A stretch of 34,240 nucleotides of DNA from CAYZAK01 sp964476445. GTDB taxonomy: Bacteria > CG03 > SLGR01 > JAGXOG01. Position 1 is the first letter of the stretch; every line of letters begins with the position of its first letter. The position numbers and the translations under genes are program-made. Shown here in pieces: positions 23,626-31,657 of the stretch. The stretch is from NCBI GenBank assembly GCA_964476445.1, contig CAYZAK010000016.1:1-34240 (forward strand). Direction: 5' to 3'. The notes below the pieces were generated by a model, which saw only the letters and a program-made list of their open reading frames with translations, was not told the DNA's origin and made no database searches.

Positions 23626-25518
23626 ATGCAATTTAAAATAAAAAAAGCGCTATATATAATTCTTTGTATTCCACTAATCTTGGCTGCCGGATGCGGTCAA
23701 AAAGATATTCCTCCGGATTTAAGCCGGGGAACCGTTCATAATCTTACAGTAATGAGTACAACGGACGAGCATCAGCAGTTATTGCCCTATAATTACATGG
23801 AAGATGAAGAGGACGGGACAATAGGGCTAAGCAAAGTATATTCAGTTGTAGAGGAGATAAGAGGGGAAAATGTCAACACCCTTCTTTTTTCGTCGGGAGA
23901 TGTAATTCAGGGTAGTCTGATAGGGGAATTAGAATCCATTGTAGACCCTTTAAAAGACGATGAGTACCAGACTATAATAAAGGCTTTTAACCTCATGGGA
24001 TACGACGGGGTAGCGGTAGGAAATCATGATCTTACGGATTTTGGTATGGAGTTTTTTGAACGGGCCAGAAATAATTCGGATTTTCCCTGGCTATCTGCAA
24101 ATATAAAACTTGCTCGCAGTCCGGATGAATTTTTTGTTAAGCCGTACACCATTATAGAAAAAACTGTAGACGGGATTCCCTTAAATGTAGGTATTATTGG
24201 ATTTGTCCCCCCCCAGATAATGACCTGGGGCCGCCGCCATCTAAAAGGAGAACTTATAGTAAAAGATATAGTTACTCAGGCCGAAAAATATATACCCGAA
24301 CTCCGGGAGAAATCCGATATTGTTATAGCGGTTGCCCACAGTGGCATAGATGATTCCCCGGAGGCCAGAGAAAACGCCGGGTATCACCTGGCCGGTATCG
24401 AGGGTATCGATCTGCTTTTATTGGGACATCAGCACAATAAATTTCCCGGAGATTATGGTCATATTGACCGGATTGATGAAGATAAAGGTCTAATCCGGGG
24501 GGTACCCGCCATGCTTCCTTCTTCCTGGGGCCGGGCGGTGGGAGTGGCGCACCTGGAACTTTTTTATTCCGCTGAAGGTCAATGGAGTGTCATTGACGGA
24601 AAAACAAAATTGAGGGAAACTGAGCCCTACCCCTCACATCCTGAAATAGAGGAGCTGGCTGATGATATACATTCAAAAACTCTTGAATATATAAGAACTC
24701 CCATAGGAGAAACAGAGGTGGAATTAGTTTCTTATTTTTCCAGGATAAAAGATTCGGCACTTACTCAGATTATAAATAATGCTCAATTGTGGTACGGCGC
24801 CGATATTATTGAGGGAACAAAATATGAAGATATTCCTCTTCTTAGCGCTGCCGCCGCCTTTGTTGCCGGCAGGGAGGGGCCGGACTATTATACAAGAGTC
24901 TCCGGGGAGATAACTATTGGGGATGTAACGGATATATATATATATCCCAATACAGTGGAAATAGTTAAGGTGACCGGCAAGCAGCTTAAAGATTATCTGG
25001 AATATACGGCGGAGAACTTTAAAACTACGGATACTCAATCGGAAACCCCCGGGCACCTGGTTAATTACGACCGGAGGGCTTTTAATTACGATATTATAGA
25101 AGGAATTGAGTATACTATAGATGTTACCGAACCGCCGGGCAACCGGATAGAAAAAATAATCCATCAGGGTGAATCAGTTGCCGCTGATATGGAATTTTTA
25201 ATAGTGATGAATAACTACCGGGCCTCCGGGGGAGGGGATTTCCCCCACATGACTGGCGAAAACGCGGCTTTTTCCACTACGGATGTAAACCGGGAGATAA
25301 TCATTGAATATATTCGGAAAATGGAGGCGGTCAATCCCCAACCAACCGGTAACTGGAGGATAAAGCCCGAAACGACAAAAGGGCCGGTACTTTTTCGTTC
25401 TTCTCCGGCCGGCCGGGAATATCTAATTCGAAAAAATCTCCCCGGAATATCTTACTTAGAAACCGATGAATCCGGATGGGGTATATATAAAATAGATTTA
25501 ACAGATATTAACCGCTAA
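23626..25518 (+). CDS. CpdB-like 2',3'-cyclic-nucleotide phosphodiesterase/nucleotidase lipoprotein
   Basis: A 630-residue exported protein with a lipobox (LAAGC, Cys23). The metallophosphoesterase domain (about 38-345) has a TTDEHQ first metal motif (Asp47, His49) in place of the usual D-x-H-G, VGNHD (Asn133, His134), AHSG (His238) and GHQH (His268, His270). The phrase LLPYNYMEDEEDGTIGLSKV is closer to CpdB than to UshA. The C-terminal domain (about 350-590) carries the substrate-binding 5'-nucleotidase fold. It would scavenge nucleotides at the cell surface. It follows RidA by 52 bases with AGAGGATAA before the ATG. Confidence 0.87.
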   Translation: MQFKIKKALYIILCIPLILAAGCGQKDIPPDLSRGTVHNLTVMSTTDEHQQLLPYNYMEDEEDGTIGLSKVYSVVEEIRGENVNTLLFSSGDVIQGSLIGELESIVDPLKDDEYQTIIKAFNLMGYDGVAVGNHDLTDFGMEFFERARNNSDFPWLSANIKLARSPDEFFVKPYTIIEKTVDGIPLNVGIIGFVPPQIMTWGRRHLKGELIVKDIVTQAEKYIPELREKSDIVIAVAHSGIDDSPEARENAGYHLAGIEGIDLLLLGHQHNKFPGDYGHIDRIDEDKGLIRGVPAMLPSSWGRAVGVAHLELFYSAEGQWSVIDGKTKLRETEPYPSHPEIEELADDIHSKTLEYIRTPIGETEVELVSYFSRIKDSALTQIINNAQLWYGADIIEGTKYEDIPLLSAAAAFVAGREGPDYYTRVSGEITIGDVTDIYIYPNTVEIVKVTGKQLKDYLEYTAENFKTTDTQSETPGHLVNYDRRAFNYDIIEGIEYTIDVTEPPGNRIEKIIHQGESVAADMEFLIVMNNYRASGGGDFPHMTGENAAFSTTDVNREIIIEYIRKMEAVNPQPTGNWRIKPETTKGPVLFRSSPAGREYLIRKNLPGISYLETDESGWGIYKIDLTDINR

Positions 25519-25563
25519 GAAAAAAGTTAAATTGGTATCTTACTTTTAACCGGAATACTCTCT

Positions 25564-26271
25564 TTGGTAATAGGTTTTTCCATAGGTATGCTTGGTGTAG
25601 GGGGTGTCTTTTTGACACCGGTTTTAATTTTGACCGCGAATTTAGATATCTCATCAGCTATGGGAACTGCGCTGCCCACCTTTATGGGAACGGGGCTTCT
25701 GGGAAGTTATATATATCACAGGGAAGGTAATATAAAGTGGGGTTATGTTGTATACCTGGTCCCCTTTAGTATACTGGGGTCGCTTATAGGGTCGAATTTA
25801 AATTTAACAATAAAAAGAAGTACCCTGGAAATTATACTTGGGATATTCTTAATTTTTATGTCCATTCTAATTTATATCAATAACAATACAACTTCTCTCT
25901 CGTTTAATAAAAAGAATAATTTCAGCCCGGTTTTTTATATGGGTATAGGATTGTTGACCGGTTTTTCAGCGGGCTTATTCGGAGTGGGCGGCCCTGTTTT
26001 AATGGTTCCGGTGCTTAACTTTTTGGGGTGGCCCCTTTTATATGCCGTGGGTGTAAGCCAGGTAGTAAGTTTTTTTGCCGCCCTGTTTGGTTCTATAAAT
26101 TATTTTATAAACGGTAAAACAGTAGTTTCGGTGGCTGTATTTGTACTGGCGGCGGAGATGGTGGGAGTGTGGGGGGGAGGAAAGGCCGCTCACCGGATTG
26201 ATAAAAAGTGGTTGGTGGTTTTTTTATGTCTGGTTCTGGCGGTTTTAGGAATATATTTTATGCGGAGTTAA
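25564..26271 (+). CDS. TauE/SafE-family membrane transporter
   Basis: About 235 residues and seven to eight helices. The family signatures GMLGVGGVFL near the start and GLFGVGGPVLMVP in the second half form the expected internal repeat. These proteins export sulfite, sulfoacetate or related anions. The first usable start codon is TTG 25564, but the frame is open from 25531 and the 11 extra codons (IGILLLTGILS) are hydrophobic and complete the first helix. A start at ATT 25531 is therefore likely. That would put it only 12 bases after the phosphodiesterase stop. Confidence 0.85.
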   Translation: MVIGFSIGMLGVGGVFLTPVLILTANLDISSAMGTALPTFMGTGLLGSYIYHREGNIKWGYVVYLVPFSILGSLIGSNLNLTIKRSTLEIILGIFLIFMSILIYINNNTTSLSFNKKNNFSPVFYMGIGLLTGFSAGLFGVGGPVLMVPVLNFLGWPLLYAVGVSQVVSFFAALFGSINYFINGKTVVSVAVFVLAAEMVGVWGGGKAAHRIDKKWLVVFLCLVLAVLGIYFMRS

Positions 26272-26276
26272 GTTTT

Positions 26277-26305
26277 TTGCTTTTAAAAAGGTGTTTTTGT
26301 ATAAT
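26277..26305 (+). promoter_or_regulatory. Promoter of the tRNA gene
   Basis: TTGCTT (26277-26282), 17-base spacer, TATAAT (26300-26305), 37 bases upstream of the mature tRNA 5' end. Confidence 0.6.
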
Positions 26306-26342
26306 CAAAAACAAAATAAAGTATTAAATATAGATTTTCAAG

Positions 26343-26419
26343 GCGCCCGTAGCTCAGTTGGATAGAGCGTTGGCTTCCGGAGCCAAAAGCCGTGGGTTCG
26401 AATCCTACCGGGCGCGCCA
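26343..26419 (+). tRNA. tRNA-Arg (anticodon CCG), CCA encoded
   Basis: A full cloverleaf. Acceptor GCGCCCG (26343-26349) pairs with CGGGCGC (26409-26415). The anticodon stem TTGGC/GCCAA holds the loop TTCCGGA, giving anticodon CCG. The T arm is GTGGG-TTCGAAT-CCTAC. Discriminator G and CCA (26417-26419) are encoded. It reads CGG, a codon that is common in the genes here. Confidence 0.96.
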
Positions 26420-26531
26420 TTTATTTTAAAAAGACCGTACTGAATAAACATTAAACGGTATAAATAAATTTTTAATAAATTATTAGTTAAAATATACTTG
26501 CCGGGAAAACTAAAAAGGGGTATTAAAATTT

Positions 26532-27023
26532 ATGAAAAAACAACTTAATTTAAAGGATTTAAAGTCGGCGAAAAACTCTAAAAAAGTGGTTGGAGTAATA
26601 GGGGGCTCCAGGGCGAATTCCGGGGTAAAAAAGGTAGCCCGGGAAGTGGGCCGTCAAATTGCGCGGAGAGGATATATACTGGTCTGCGGCGGTCTGGGTG
26701 GAGTAATGACTGCCTCCTGCCGCGGAGCCAGCGAGGTGGGTGGATTTACGGTGGGAATTTTACCCGGCCGGTCAAAAAAAAGTGCCAATCCGTTTGTGGA
26801 TTTACCCATAGTTACGGGAATGAGCCATGCCCGGAACGCCATAATAGTAAGGACTTCGGATATCTTAATAGCCATAGACGGTCGCTACGGAACTCTATCA
26901 GAAATTGCTCTGGCTAAAGCCTGCGGGAAAAGAGTTATAGGCTTGATGACCTGGGACGAAGTACCCGGTGTGGAGGCTGTAGAAAGCGTTGAAGAAGCCA
27001 TGATGAGGGTTGAAGGGCGTTGA
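26532..27023 (+). CDS. LOG-family/TIGR00725-type Rossmann protein
   Basis: A 163-residue protein with VGVIGGSRA (about 21-29), CGGLGGVMTASCRGA (about 54-68), and GRYGTLSEIALAKACGKRVIGL (about 116-137), which is the G-x-x-G-T-x-x-E signature of the lysine-decarboxylase-like (LOG) superfamily. Members cleave nucleotide monophosphates or bind nucleotides; the role of this subgroup is not settled. The last bases overlap the TTG start of dtd. Confidence 0.82.
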   Translation: MKKQLNLKDLKSAKNSKKVVGVIGGSRANSGVKKVAREVGRQIARRGYILVCGGLGGVMTASCRGASEVGGFTVGILPGRSKKSANPFVDLPIVTGMSHARNAIIVRTSDILIAIDGRYGTLSEIALAKACGKRVIGLMTWDEVPGVEAVESVEEAMMRVEGR

Positions 27024-27460
27024 GAACGGTCATTCAAAGAGTGTCCTGCGCTTCGGTGGTGAGCGGGGGTTATAAAACCAAAATAAGTTTGGGAATTGTA
27101 GCTCTGGTGGGGGTCGGAAAAGATGATAAAAAGTGGGATGTTGATTATATAGCGGATAAAATCTTAAATTTGAGAATTTTTTCCGATGAAAACGGAAAAT
27201 TAAATTATTCCTTAAAAGATAAAAATTGGGAATTATTAGTTGTTCCCCAGTTCACCCTCTACGGTAATTGCGATAAAGGCCGTCGGCCGAGTTTTGAGCA
27301 AAGCGCCGGTTTTTCAAAAGGTAAAGAAAAATTCAAACTATTGAAAAATAGATTAAGGTCAGGTTATCTGGAAGATAAAATTAAATGGGGGTTGTTCGGG
27401 AAAGATATGAGTGTCAAGATGGTTAACAAAGGACCTGTTACGCTTATAATAGACAGTTGA
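27020..27460 (+). CDS. dtd: D-aminoacyl-tRNA deacylase
   Basis: A 146-residue protein starting MRTVIQRVSCASV, with the PQFTLYGNCDKGRRPSFEQSA active-site region and the Gly-cisPro motif in KGPVTLIID near the end. It removes D-amino acids and glycine wrongly attached to tRNA. TTG start overlapping the upstream stop by 4 bases; its own stop overlaps the next TTG. Confidence 0.95.
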   Translation: MRTVIQRVSCASVVSGGYKTKISLGIVALVGVGKDDKKWDVDYIADKILNLRIFSDENGKLNYSLKDKNWELLVVPQFTLYGNCDKGRRPSFEQSAGFSKGKEKFKLLKNRLRSGYLEDKIKWGLFGKDMSVKMVNKGPVTLIIDS

Positions 27461-29367
27461 AAAAAATCTATTTATCTGTAATTAAAAAATTTACTGAAAA
27501 ATCCTATATTGCAGTATTTACAGTGGTGCTTATAGGTTCGGTACTTCAGTTAATGCTTTTACCCTCTTTAAATATTAAAACAGACCGGTTGGCCTATCTA
27601 CATTACAATATAATCAAACTTGAAGTTACCGGGAATAAAAATATAGTAAAAAATTCGTCCGTGGAAGCTGTTATTTATAAAGACGGCGAGAAAATCTCCA
27701 CCGTAGGGGGGGCTGACCGGGTTGAATTTATTTACTCAGAAGAGGAACAAAACCTGAAAAGAATATTTCCGGTTCCCCGCCGGGCTGAGAATGGCTTTTA
27801 CAATGTTAAACTAGTAAAAGACGGCGAAAAAATAATTTGGGAAGATGTTTTTTACGTAACTAACAGGGTACCTCAGATTAATTTAGAAGAACCACTTAAA
27901 GTTTTTAATCTGGAAAGCACAAGAAATATTCACCGGTTTGAAGTAGAAACCCCCGAGGGAGAAAAAAAAGGCTACAAAGGAATTTTCGACTGGATAAATT
28001 ACGTGGGAGGTAATACACTGTGGTATCTGGCCGCTCAGACATCTTCTTATTCCGAAGGGGATATTGACCGAGATCTTCCCTGGCTGAAAGATAATTTAAC
28101 AAATTTAAATGAGTTTGCCCGAGCGTCTGGAGAAGCAAAAATAGGATTTGGGGCCTGGATTACCTGCTATAGGATTTTCGGACGCCGGAATTTAAAACCG
28201 GACTGGTACAATTACAGTTATAAATACTACAGATCTTCGGGTGAGGTTAAAGAAACAGAAGGAATTTCTCTGCTGGACAGCAGGCGGTACAACGATATAA
28301 AAAAGATGGCCCGGAGATTTAACGAGAATCCGGATATAGATTATATAGGTCTGGACTATATACGACCCGCCGGCGGTGGGCTGGAAATGGTCGACGAGTT
28401 TGTTGTGGCTATGGAAATTGAAGTACCGGATAACTGGGATAATCTGGAGAAAGAAAATAGGATGGCCTGGCTGGGAGATATAGTTACCCGGTCCGTAAAC
28501 CGGAACGATCCAATAATAGAAAAATGGAACTGGTGGAGAGCCCATAGGGTATCAACAATTATTTCCCGGCTCAGGAGAGACATAGACTTTAAAAAACCGC
28601 TATGGACTTTTACTTTAAGCTGGGAGCTGGGGCACGAACACGGTCAGGATCCTATTATGTTTCAGGATGCCGGGGCGGATTTAGTTGGGGTGATGATGTA
28701 TGAAACGGATGGTCCCAGGTTTGATTTTTTAATAAGCCGCTGGAAAGAATATACCCGGGACCACCCGGTCAATCTAGTTATGGGAAATCAGATTGACTGG
28801 CCCCTTCATCAGTATTCTGTATATCCGTCCGGGCCGGCAGAATACAACCGGAGGCTCGAGAAAGGTATAAAATCCATAAAAGAGGGTAGATACCAGAATT
28901 TAAAAGGGGTCTTTATCAATGATTTCAGCCGGGCCCTGTGGGGGAGAAAAGGACCTTATTCTAAAATGGAGTGGGTGCTGGCTTCAGCAAGAAGTTTTAC
29001 TAAAGTAAGAGATGATAAAAATATAAATATTGATATTATTGTTCCTCCTATAGTAGAACATAACAAAGAATATTCGGGCCAGCTTAAGATAACTAATTTA
29101 CAGAATAAAAATCTTGATGATATAAAATTAAATTTTATGCCTACCCCCGGAATAAATTTGTCAAAAGAAAATTACAATGTTAATGTATTAAAAGGAAAGG
29201 ATCCTGGGGTAATTGATTTTGATTTTAAAGTTGAGGGAATCCCGGATTATAGGCTGGGAAGGTATATGCTGGGGGTGCGAGGGGTATACAATAAAAAAGT
29301 GTATATAGATTTTAAAAATTTATGGGTCAAAAATGTTCCTCCGGATATATTGAGGGACCACAGATAA
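27457..29367 (+). CDS. Membrane-anchored GHL-like (putative glycoside hydrolase) protein
   Basis: A 636-residue protein with an N-terminal anchor helix (about 17-36). A beta-rich domain follows (about 45-135). A central (beta/alpha)-barrel-like region (about 150-500) contains FDWINYVGGNTLWYL, DIDYIGLDYIRP, PLWTFTLSWELGHEHG and VGVMMYETDG, a layout seen in GHL-type putative glycoside hydrolases. A C-terminal Ig-like domain lies at about 520-625. Acidic residues in the GLDYIRP and SWELGHEH strands could be catalytic. Substrate unknown. TTG start overlapping the dtd stop. Confidence 0.5.
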   Translation: MKKIYLSVIKKFTEKSYIAVFTVVLIGSVLQLMLLPSLNIKTDRLAYLHYNIIKLEVTGNKNIVKNSSVEAVIYKDGEKISTVGGADRVEFIYSEEEQNLKRIFPVPRRAENGFYNVKLVKDGEKIIWEDVFYVTNRVPQINLEEPLKVFNLESTRNIHRFEVETPEGEKKGYKGIFDWINYVGGNTLWYLAAQTSSYSEGDIDRDLPWLKDNLTNLNEFARASGEAKIGFGAWITCYRIFGRRNLKPDWYNYSYKYYRSSGEVKETEGISLLDSRRYNDIKKMARRFNENPDIDYIGLDYIRPAGGGLEMVDEFVVAMEIEVPDNWDNLEKENRMAWLGDIVTRSVNRNDPIIEKWNWWRAHRVSTIISRLRRDIDFKKPLWTFTLSWELGHEHGQDPIMFQDAGADLVGVMMYETDGPRFDFLISRWKEYTRDHPVNLVMGNQIDWPLHQYSVYPSGPAEYNRRLEKGIKSIKEGRYQNLKGVFINDFSRALWGRKGPYSKMEWVLASARSFTKVRDDKNINIDIIVPPIVEHNKEYSGQLKITNLQNKNLDDIKLNFMPTPGINLSKENYNVNVLKGKDPGVIDFDFKVEGIPDYRLGRYMLGVRGVYNKKVYIDFKNLWVKNVPPDILRDHR

Positions 29368-29393
29368 AAATAATATATTGGGAGTATTAAAAA

Positions 29394-30725
29394 ATGGAAG
29401 TACATCCGGTAAAATATATTTTAATATTAAGTTTTTTTATATTTATTAGCTGCGGCAGTTCCCGGTCGGAGAAAACATTTTTAGAGCAGGTAGAACCGGT
29501 TACTAAAGCGGTCTATGAATATGAAGATATTGATAAACTTATCGATTTTTTAGGAGAAGGGGATTTAGTTCTTTTAGGCGAAGCCAGCCACGGTACCAAA
29601 GAATTTTATAAATGGCGGGCTCATATTTCTAAAAAACTTATCTGGGAACATAATTTTGATTTTATAGCGGTAGAAAGCGACTGGCCCTCCCATTATGAAT
29701 TAAATAGGTATGTAAAGAGTTTGGGAAACGGTATGAGTATGGAAGAACTTTTTCAGACTTTTGACCGTTGGCCGCCATGGATGTGGCGCAATGAGGTAAT
29801 AGTAGAGCTTAGCCGCTGGTTAAAGGAGTATAACACGGAAAATACATCGTCGGTGGGTTTTTACGGCATGGATATGCAGGCGGAATCCAAATCTTTTAAC
29901 ATAGTTAAAAATTTTTTAGAAAGTACGGATCATAAACTGGCCGGAAAACTTTTAGAAGATTTACTTTGCCTTGAACCGTATTTTGATGATGTTCGAAGTT
30001 ATCTCAGGAGAGTATCCATCCGGGGGGAAACTTGCAGTGAAGAAATCCGAAATTTGTACAGGCAACCTATGAATAATTTTGTAAAGGATTTAAGTCGGGA
30101 CGGGGAGGAGGTGTTCAATATTGAGCGCAATATTGCTGTACTCAAGTATGGTGAGCGTCGCTGGAGGGCGCATATCGATGATGCTCTTAACAGTTGGAAT
30201 GTAAGGGTAAACTACATGTACGAAACGGTGGAGGCTTTACGGGAAAAGTACGGAGAAAACAGCAGGGGTATTATTTGGGCCCACAATACACATGTGGGGG
30301 ATGCCCGGGCTACAAGTATGGCCAAAGCCGGCCGGGTTAACATAGGACAGTTAAAGAGAGAAAGCTTGGGTGAAAGTAGAGTCCGTATTTTAGGGTTTGG
30401 TACAGGACGGGGAACGGTAAAAGCCGGCCGGTCATGGGGCGATCCTGGTGAAATAATGACCATTCCCGAACCGGTATCGGGGAGCGTTGAAAATAAAATT
30501 TCTCAGTTAGAAAATGAAATCACCCTCCTGAAACTTTATGAGATAGACCAAAAAGCCGGTCCGCTTTTTAACAGTATAGGTCACCGGGCCATGGGGGTGG
30601 TATACAGGCCGGAAAGAGAACATCTTGGAAATTTTGTCCCTACTGTTTTACCTAAAAGATATGACGCTTTTTTGTTTTTTCAAGAGACGGAAGCCCTTAA
30701 AGAATGGAAAGGGACCAACGAATAA
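29394..30725 (+). CDS. Erythromycin-esterase-family lipoprotein
   Basis: A 443-residue protein with a lipobox (FISC, Cys20). The family signatures are LVLLGEASHGTKEFYKWR (Glu63, His66), FIAVESDWP and IIWAHNTHVGDARATSMA (about 293-310), so the Glu/His active site is intact. The family includes macrolide esterases, but most members are of unknown role. Surface location is unusual for a resistance enzyme, so a housekeeping hydrolase is more likely. Start set by GGGAG before the ATG. Confidence 0.88.
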   Translation: MEVHPVKYILILSFFIFISCGSSRSEKTFLEQVEPVTKAVYEYEDIDKLIDFLGEGDLVLLGEASHGTKEFYKWRAHISKKLIWEHNFDFIAVESDWPSHYELNRYVKSLGNGMSMEELFQTFDRWPPWMWRNEVIVELSRWLKEYNTENTSSVGFYGMDMQAESKSFNIVKNFLESTDHKLAGKLLEDLLCLEPYFDDVRSYLRRVSIRGETCSEEIRNLYRQPMNNFVKDLSRDGEEVFNIERNIAVLKYGERRWRAHIDDALNSWNVRVNYMYETVEALREKYGENSRGIIWAHNTHVGDARATSMAKAGRVNIGQLKRESLGESRVRILGFGTGRGTVKAGRSWGDPGEIMTIPEPVSGSVENKISQLENEITLLKLYEIDQKAGPLFNSIGHRAMGVVYRPEREHLGNFVPTVLPKRYDAFLFFQETEALKEWKGTNE

Positions 30726-30747
30726 TTTAAATGTTCAGGAGAGCAAA

Positions 30748-31302
30748 ATGGAACTTACTCATAAACAAAAGTTGAGATTACTAAATATAGCGCGCACTAC
30801 AATTGAGGAGTATATAAAAAACGATAAAAAAACAGATTTTAATGTGAAGGATGGGGAGCTGAAAAAAGAAAAGGGGGTTTTTGTAACTATTCATAAGGAT
30901 GGACAGCTCAGGGGATGTATAGGTTCAATATTCCCTCAGGATAAGCTGTATAAATCGGTTAGAGATATGGCTATCCAATCTTCTATTAAAGATCCCCGGT
31001 TTCCTCCTGTCCGGCCGGAAGAAATAGCGGGCTTAAAAATAGAAATTTCAGTTTTGAGTGTTCCCAAAAAAATTAAAACCGCGGGTGAAATAAAACTCGG
31101 CCGGGACGGAGTAATAGTAAAAAGAGGTCTCCGTCAGGGGGTTTATCTTCCCCAGGTTGCTAATGAAACCGGGTGGAGCAAAGAAAAGTTTTTTAACAGT
31201 TTATGTAGCCAAAAAGCGGGATTGCCGGAAGAGGCCTGGAAAGATGAGAAAACGGATTTACTTGTATTTCAGGCCGAGGTGTTTAGTGAAAATGAGATGT
31301 GA
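30748..31302 (+). CDS. AMMECR1-family protein, AmmeMemoRadiSam system protein A
   Basis: A 184-residue protein starting at ATG 30748 with AGGAGAG upstream; a longer frame overlaps the esterase and is not used. The family core is clear: GVFVTIHKDGQLRGCIGSI (about 48-66) with the signature LRGCIG, then SIKDPRFPPVRPEEI and a typical C-terminal GVYLPQVANETGW. It is the cytoplasmic partner of Memo (16079) and the radical SAM enzyme (10425). It lies 22 bases after the esterase gene and 13 bases before a small lipoprotein. Confidence 0.94.
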   Translation: MELTHKQKLRLLNIARTTIEEYIKNDKKTDFNVKDGELKKEKGVFVTIHKDGQLRGCIGSIFPQDKLYKSVRDMAIQSSIKDPRFPPVRPEEIAGLKIEISVLSVPKKIKTAGEIKLGRDGVIVKRGLRQGVYLPQVANETGWSKEKFFNSLCSQKAGLPEEAWKDEKTDLLVFQAEVFSENEM

Positions 31303-31315
31303 AAAGGAAAATAAG

Positions 31316-31657
31316 ATGAAAAAGTATAAATATTTAATTTTTGGTTTAAGCTTAGTTTTGGTAAGCGGTTGTAAAAGCGCGCCTAAGAGGGAGCTGGATA
31401 CCCGGGAGGGAGTAATTGCCGCAAATTTTAATTTGCACCGTGAAGAAGTAGAAAAATTGAGTGAAAAAGAGCTCACCGAAGACGAATTGATTAAATTATT
31501 AATAATTTCCAAAACTACTTATCTTACTCCCGAAGAAGTGTACAGCAGGTTTTTACAGGGAGAAGAATTAATGGCAATCGGTGAGGAAGCAGGACTTACC
31601 AATAAGATGCTGGAAGAAAAATATAAACTGGTGAAAGAAAATATTAAGGACTACTGA
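31316..31657 (+). CDS. Small lipoprotein of unknown function
   Basis: A 113-residue protein starting at ATG 31316 after AAGGAAAA, with a lipobox LVSGC (Cys19). The rest is highly charged and helical (EEVEKLSEKELTEDELIKLL and a C-terminal KLVKENIKDY). No family recognised. It follows the AMMECR1 gene closely and its end overlaps the end of the convergent spermidine-synthase-like gene by 7 bases. Confidence 0.75.
   Translation: MKKYKYLIFGLSLVLVSGCKSAPKRELDTREGVIAANFNLHREEVEKLSEKELTEDELIKLLIISKTTYLTPEEVYSRFLQGEELMAIGEEAGLTNKMLEEKYKLVKENIKDY

Noticed and set aside
24724..25164. 146-residue open frame on the minus strand
   Set aside because: Antisense to the CpdB-like gene with no independent signals.
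26343..26419. tRNA-Arg as an integration site for a mobile element
   Set aside because: No integrase gene or repeat of the tRNA 3' end is visible downstream; ordinary genes continue.
30625..30747. Longer AMMECR1 start inside the esterase gene
   Set aside because: The family begins near ATG 30748, which has AGGAGAG; the upstream part is out-of-frame esterase sequence.
31157..31315. Longer start for the small lipoprotein inside AMMECR1
   Set aside because: A proper lipoprotein signal begins at ATG 31316 with its own ribosome binding site.
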